From: an uncultured Veillonella sp.
GTDB taxonomy: Bacteria > Bacillota > Negativicutes > Veillonellales > Veillonellaceae
Assembly (NCBI RefSeq): GCF_905209685.1
Contig: NZ_CAJLUB010000053.1
Location: 1-11,184 of the forward strand
DNA: 11,184 nucleotides
Direction: 5' to 3'
Shown: in pieces, positions 6,275 through 11,184 of the stretch
Layout of the letters: the number at the start of each line of letters is the position of its first letter
How positions within the stretch are numbered: the stretch's first letter is position 1
Notes under the pieces: generated by a model
Seen by the model: the letters and a program-made list of their open reading frames with translations, nothing else
Told to the model about the DNA's origin: nothing
The model's database searches: none
Program-made: the position numbers and the translations under genes

Positions 6275-7163
6275 TCTTTGTTTACCAAAGGCCTTATCAA
6301 AACTGAATTTACTGGAACAATATAAATTAAATACCCTCGTTCACAAGTGGCGTGATGTAGTGGGCGATGTCATTGCAGATCATACAAAAATTGTATCTAT
6401 TAAGCCTCCAGACATGGTTATCAGTGCAGATAACTCCATGTGGATGCAGGAATTACAGATGCAAAAACGACGCATCATCGAATCTATTAACAAGTATTAC
6501 CATCAAGAGGTGATCAAAGATATTCGCTTCATTATGAAACGTCAGAGCTATGTGAAAGCTAATACTGATACATCGATTTCATTACCTGATGAACAGATGA
6601 TTACAAAACGTATTAATTTCGCAGATATTGTGCTTTCAAAAGAAGACGTAGAAGCCATCGATAAGTCGTTAGAACAGACGGATAATGAAGAATTACGAGC
6701 TGCTTTCAGAAAAGTGCAAATTACAGCTCGAAAGCGGGAAATCTATTTAGAGCAGCATGGCTATCATCGTTGTGGTCGATGTGGCATGCATATGCAATCT
6801 AAACGGGATATATGTCCGACCTGTGAATATGAATTACATCGAAAACATATTAAGGACATTAAGTCTGTCATTCGAAAATATCCGTACTTTAAGTACAGCG
6901 ACTGTCAGCAATTCATACAATGTACCTTCCCAGACTTTGCAGAAGCGATGCGGGAATCCATATACTTTTACCTAGATAAAATTTATAAAGGATCTATTAA
7001 TCGCCGTCATATGTATATGGTGGCCATGCTCATTACGCATAAAAAGCCTGATGAGCTAACGGATCAGCATGTTATTAATTTATGTAATAAATATCGGTCT
7101 AAGTTCCTTGCTGAAGAAGAACAGCGCAAAATTGATGCCCTTAATGGGACATTAGAAAAGTAG
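6261..7163 (+). CDS. DUF721/DciA-like protein with C-terminal zinc ribbon
   Basis: The N-terminal 95 residues or so match the DUF721 family, which includes DciA, a protein that helps load the replicative helicase DnaB in many bacteria. Supporting features are HKWRDVVGDVIADHT and the pattern around MWMQELQMQKRRI, ending in a DIRFI strand. Unlike short DciA proteins, this 300-residue product carries an extra two thirds, including a zinc-ribbon motif with C171, C174, C185 and C188 (CxxC-x10-CxxC) and a lysine-rich, helix-prone C-terminus. The ATG at 6261 was chosen over an in-frame GTG at 6240 because GGGGG and AAAGG lie at the right distance before it. It overlaps recF by 14 bp. A helicase-loading role is plausible from context but unproven; the zinc part may bind DNA or a partner. 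Confidence 0.85.
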   Translation: MDSLDLCLPKALSKLNLLEQYKLNTLVHKWRDVVGDVIADHTKIVSIKPPDMVISADNSMWMQELQMQKRRIIESINKYYHQEVIKDIRFIMKRQSYVKANTDTSISLPDEQMITKRINFADIVLSKEDVEAIDKSLEQTDNEELRAAFRKVQITARKREIYLEQHGYHRCGRCGMHMQSKRDICPTCEYELHRKHIKDIKSVIRKYPYFKYSDCQQFIQCTFPDFAEAMRESIYFYLDKIYKGSINRRHMYMVAMLITHKKPDELTDQHVINLCNKYRSKFLAEEEQRKIDALNGTLEK

Positions 7164-7176
7164 AGGGGGCATTCCT

Positions 7177-7425
7177 ATGTACGTTCATATTGGGGATACC
7201 GTTTCCGTGCCTATTGAATCCATCATTACTATGGTGCACGCCAAGGGCGGAAAGTCCCATAAAAGTCCTATTCATCACTATGAAACGCTAGAGTATATTG
7301 CTATGGTACCAGAGGAGCAAATCAAGACCTATGTAGTCACTGATGATTGTGTTTACGGATCTGGTATTAGCATTAAGACTTTAATGAGACGAATTGATGA
7401 GTTTTATAGTATAATAAAAAGATAA
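7177..7425 (+). CDS. remB: RemB-like small regulator (DUF370/YaaB family)
   Basis: This 82-residue protein resembles B. subtilis YaaB/RemB, found at the same position before gyrB. The N-terminus MYVHIGDTVSVPIESII and the late YVVTDD segment fit that family. RemA of the same family is a DNA-binding activator of matrix and osmoprotection genes; the role of RemB is less clear, and no function should be assumed here. AGAGGGGG at 7162-7169, overlapping the upstream stop codon, supports the ATG. The 13-bp gap suggests cotranscription with the DUF721 gene. Family assignment is by overall pattern and position rather than by a catalytic motif. Confidence 0.72.
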   Translation: MYVHIGDTVSVPIESIITMVHAKGGKSHKSPIHHYETLEYIAMVPEEQIKTYVVTDDCVYGSGISIKTLMRRIDEFYSIIKR

Positions 7426-9402
<1,977 letters not shown>

Positions 9403-9412
9403 GAGGTGACCC

Positions 9413-10894
9413 ATGGCTGAAAATCAAAATAATAACGTAGAGTTTACCTCTAATAAAGATCAACATTTAAAACGTTCCCTAAAGGCGCGTCATATGAATA
9501 TGATCGCTTTAGGTGGCGCTATTGGTACCGGCTTATTCGTAGCTGGTGGTGAAGTTGTAAGTACAGCAGGCCCTGGTGGTGCGCTTGTAGCTTACGGTCT
9601 CATCGGTATCATGGTGTACTTCCTCATGACATCTCTTGGTGAAATGGCGACGTACTTGCCAATTCCAGGTTCCTTCGGGACCTATGCAAAACGCTATGTA
9701 GACCCGGCCTTTGGTTTTGCCTTAGGTTGGAACTACTGGTTTAACTGGGCTATTACATTGGCTGCTGAAGTTTTAGCAGGGGCACTCATCATGAAATATT
9801 GGTTCCCTGATGTGCCTGCCATTGTATGGTCTGCTCTGTTCTTGCTCGTTTTATTCGGCTTGAACTATTTATCCACACGTTCCTTTGGTGAAAGTGAATA
9901 TGTATTCTCTAGCATCAAGGTTATTACTGTATTCGTATTCCTGTTCTGTGGCTTTATGCTTATCTTTGGCATTGGCGGTACATCTCCAGGATTTGCGAAT
10001 TGGACAGTAGGGGAAGCGCCATTCGTAGGTGGTTGGGAATCTATCCTCGCTATCTTCATGGTGGCTGGTTTCTCCTTCCAAGGTACTGAGCTTATCGGTG
10101 TAGCCGCTGGTGAAGCAGAAGACCCTGAAAAGAACGTGCCAAAAGCGATTAATACAATCTTCTGGCGTATTCTATTGTTCTATATCGGTGCTTTCATCGT
10201 TATCGGTTTCTTAATTCCGTACACTGATCCAAACCTATTAAATTCTAGTGTAGAGAATGTATCTATTTCTCCGTTTACACTCGTATTCGACCGCTTTGGT
10301 TTTGCCTTTGCTGCTAGCTTTATCAATGCTATCATCTTAACGGCAGTACTCAGTGCTGGTAACTCTGGTCTCTATTCTTCTACGCGTATGCTGTACGCAC
10401 TCGCTAAAGAAGGGCAAGCACCAAAAATCTTCGGTAAGCTTAATAAACGTGGTGTTCCAGTGCCAGCGTTAATCTTAACAACAGCAATCGGTTTATTTGC
10501 ATTCCTTACAAGCTTCATCGGCGAAGGTACTGCATATACTTGGATTGTTAATATTTCCGGTCTTTGCGGCTTCATCGCATGGGTTGGTATCGCTGTTTCT
10601 CACTATCGTTTCCGCCGTGCCTTCATTGCACAAGGTAGAGATCTTAGTGAATTACCTTACAAAGCGTGGTTGTTCCCAATTGGCCCAATTTTGGCGTTCA
10701 TCCTTTGCGTCATCATCATTGCTGGCCAAAACTACTCCGCTTTCACAGGCGATACAATCGACTGGTATGGTGTATCCGTTGCGTACATCGGATTGCCAAT
10801 CTTCTTCGCAGTATACTTAGGTTACAAATACATCAAGAAAACAAAACTTGTTCCATTGAAAGAGGTTAACCTAGACCGCGATTTCGATAAATAA
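9413..10894 (+). CDS. lysP: Lysine-specific amino acid permease (LysP type)
   Basis: This is a 493-residue APC-superfamily, amino-acid-transporter-family permease of the inner membrane, most like E. coli LysP, which takes up lysine with protons. It has about twelve hydrophobic segments after a short charged N-terminus. The unwound first helix carries GGAIGTGLF (34-42), E77 lies in SLGEMA, and FSFQGTELIG is at 220-229, followed by AAGEAEDPEKNVPKA. The segments SPFTLVF and LTAVLSAGNSG also match LysP closely, as does FIAWVGIAVSHYRFRR. Lysine as substrate is inferred from this similarity; another cationic amino acid is possible. AGAGGTG at 9402-9408 overlaps the gyrB stop, and the 10-bp gap implies readthrough from gyrB. 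A strong terminator follows. Confidence 0.9.
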   Translation: MAENQNNNVEFTSNKDQHLKRSLKARHMNMIALGGAIGTGLFVAGGEVVSTAGPGGALVAYGLIGIMVYFLMTSLGEMATYLPIPGSFGTYAKRYVDPAFGFALGWNYWFNWAITLAAEVLAGALIMKYWFPDVPAIVWSALFLLVLFGLNYLSTRSFGESEYVFSSIKVITVFVFLFCGFMLIFGIGGTSPGFANWTVGEAPFVGGWESILAIFMVAGFSFQGTELIGVAAGEAEDPEKNVPKAINTIFWRILLFYIGAFIVIGFLIPYTDPNLLNSSVENVSISPFTLVFDRFGFAFAASFINAIILTAVLSAGNSGLYSSTRMLYALAKEGQAPKIFGKLNKRGVPVPALILTTAIGLFAFLTSFIGEGTAYTWIVNISGLCGFIAWVGIAVSHYRFRRAFIAQGRDLSELPYKAWLFPIGPILAFILCVIIIAGQNYSAFTGDTIDWYGVSVAYIGLPIFFAVYLGYKYIKKTKLVPLKEVNLDRDFDK

Positions 10895-10904
10895 TAACAT
10901 AATT

Positions 10905-10942
10905 AGACCTGTTCATTATGAAATAGTGAACAGGTCTTTTTT
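10905..10942 (+). terminator. Intrinsic terminator after lysP
   Basis: Bases 10905-10919 pair with 10923-10937 over 15 bp, with one G-T wobble and a three-base loop, followed by a T-tract at 10937-10942. It starts 10 bases after the lysP stop and probably ends the gyrB-lysP transcript. Confidence 0.93.
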
Positions 10943-10946
10943 ATGA

Positions 10947-10975
10947 TTGTATTTCTGTGAAAGCCTTGCTATAAT
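10947..10975 (+). promoter_or_regulatory. Promoter of the YbjQ-family gene
   Basis: TTGTAT at 10947-10952 is followed after 17 bases by a perfect TATAAT at 10970-10975, extended by TG at 10967-10968. Transcription would start near 10982, about 34 bases before the start codon. It sits just after the terminator, so the next gene is a separate transcription unit. Confidence 0.75.
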
Positions 10976-11015
10976 TAATCAAAATATATTGTAGTCAATT
11001 AGAGAGGATACAATT

Positions 11016-11184
11016 ATGATTATTACTACAACTATGCATATTGAAAATAAACCTGTCCAAGAGTATAAAGGTATCGTATTTGGTGAAGTCGTAGAAGGCC
11101 GTAACTTTGTGAAAGATTTCATGTCTGGTATTCGCGACATCGTTGGTGGCCGTAGTGGCAGCTATGAAAACTCCTTAATGAATG
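11016..11184 (+). CDS. YbjQ/UPF0145 family protein, N-terminal part (cut by window end)
   Basis: The first 56 residues are present and the frame is open at the window edge. The segment with FMSGIRDIVGGRSGSYE is the hallmark of the YbjQ/UPF0145 family, proteins of about 100-110 residues sometimes labelled as a putative heavy-metal-binding domain. E. coli YbjQ has the same IRDIVGGRSG stretch. No enzyme activity is established, and the metal-binding label should be treated with caution. AGAGAGG at 11001-11007 supports the ATG, and the gene has its own promoter, so it is not part of the replication gene set. Confidence 0.88.
   Translation, partial: MIITTTMHIENKPVQEYKGIVFGEVVEGRNFVKDFMSGIRDIVGGRSGSYENSLMN

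Overview
The window looks like the replication-origin region of a low-to-moderate G+C bacterium of the Firmicutes type, most likely Veillonella or a close relative in the Negativicutes. That assignment rests on gene order (dnaA, dnaN, S4-domain gene, recF, DUF721 gene, remB-like gene, gyrB), the A+T-rich base composition, Shine-Dalgarno-rich starts, and a lysP-type permease directly after gyrB. The genus is an inference from memory of that neighbourhood. All supported genes lie on the + strand.

Positions 1-1538 hold no convincing gene. The first 830 bases are two tandem copies of a repeat with a period of 446 bp, built from large imperfect hairpins. Bases 852-1137 form a nested set of inverted repeats. 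Three hairpins in this stretch have unrelated arms but share a recognisable loop sequence, one of them in reverse orientation, which suggests an uncharacterised repeat family. The dnaA promoter follows (about 1241-1269), flanked by consensus DnaA boxes. A dense run of seven same-facing DnaA boxes, spaced by one or two helical turns, then leads up to the dnaA ribosome binding site.

The dnaA-dnaN gap (3117-3522) carries a second DnaA-box cluster, mostly reverse-facing, whose first box overlaps the dnaA stop codon. It is followed by a weak DnaA box, a short GC-rich patch, six consecutive DnaA-trio triplets and an A+T-rich tract. Together with the upstream cluster this gives a bipartite oriC on the Bacillus subtilis plan.

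Next come dnaN, a 301-bp structured gap, and a tightly packed set of genes: S4-domain protein, recF, a DUF721/DciA-like protein with an added zinc ribbon, and a RemB-like protein. gyrB follows after a 75-bp gap and lysP only 10 bp later. These encode the initiator, sliding clamp, gap-repair mediator, a candidate helicase-loader relative and the gyrase B subunit, so most of the block serves chromosome replication and repair. A strong intrinsic terminator closes the block after lysP. A separate promoter then drives a YbjQ/UPF0145 gene that runs off the window end.

I found no CRISPR array, tRNA, rRNA, transposase, phage or defence gene. The least explained material is the hairpin-repeat region upstream of oriC and the zinc-ribbon extension of the DUF721 protein.
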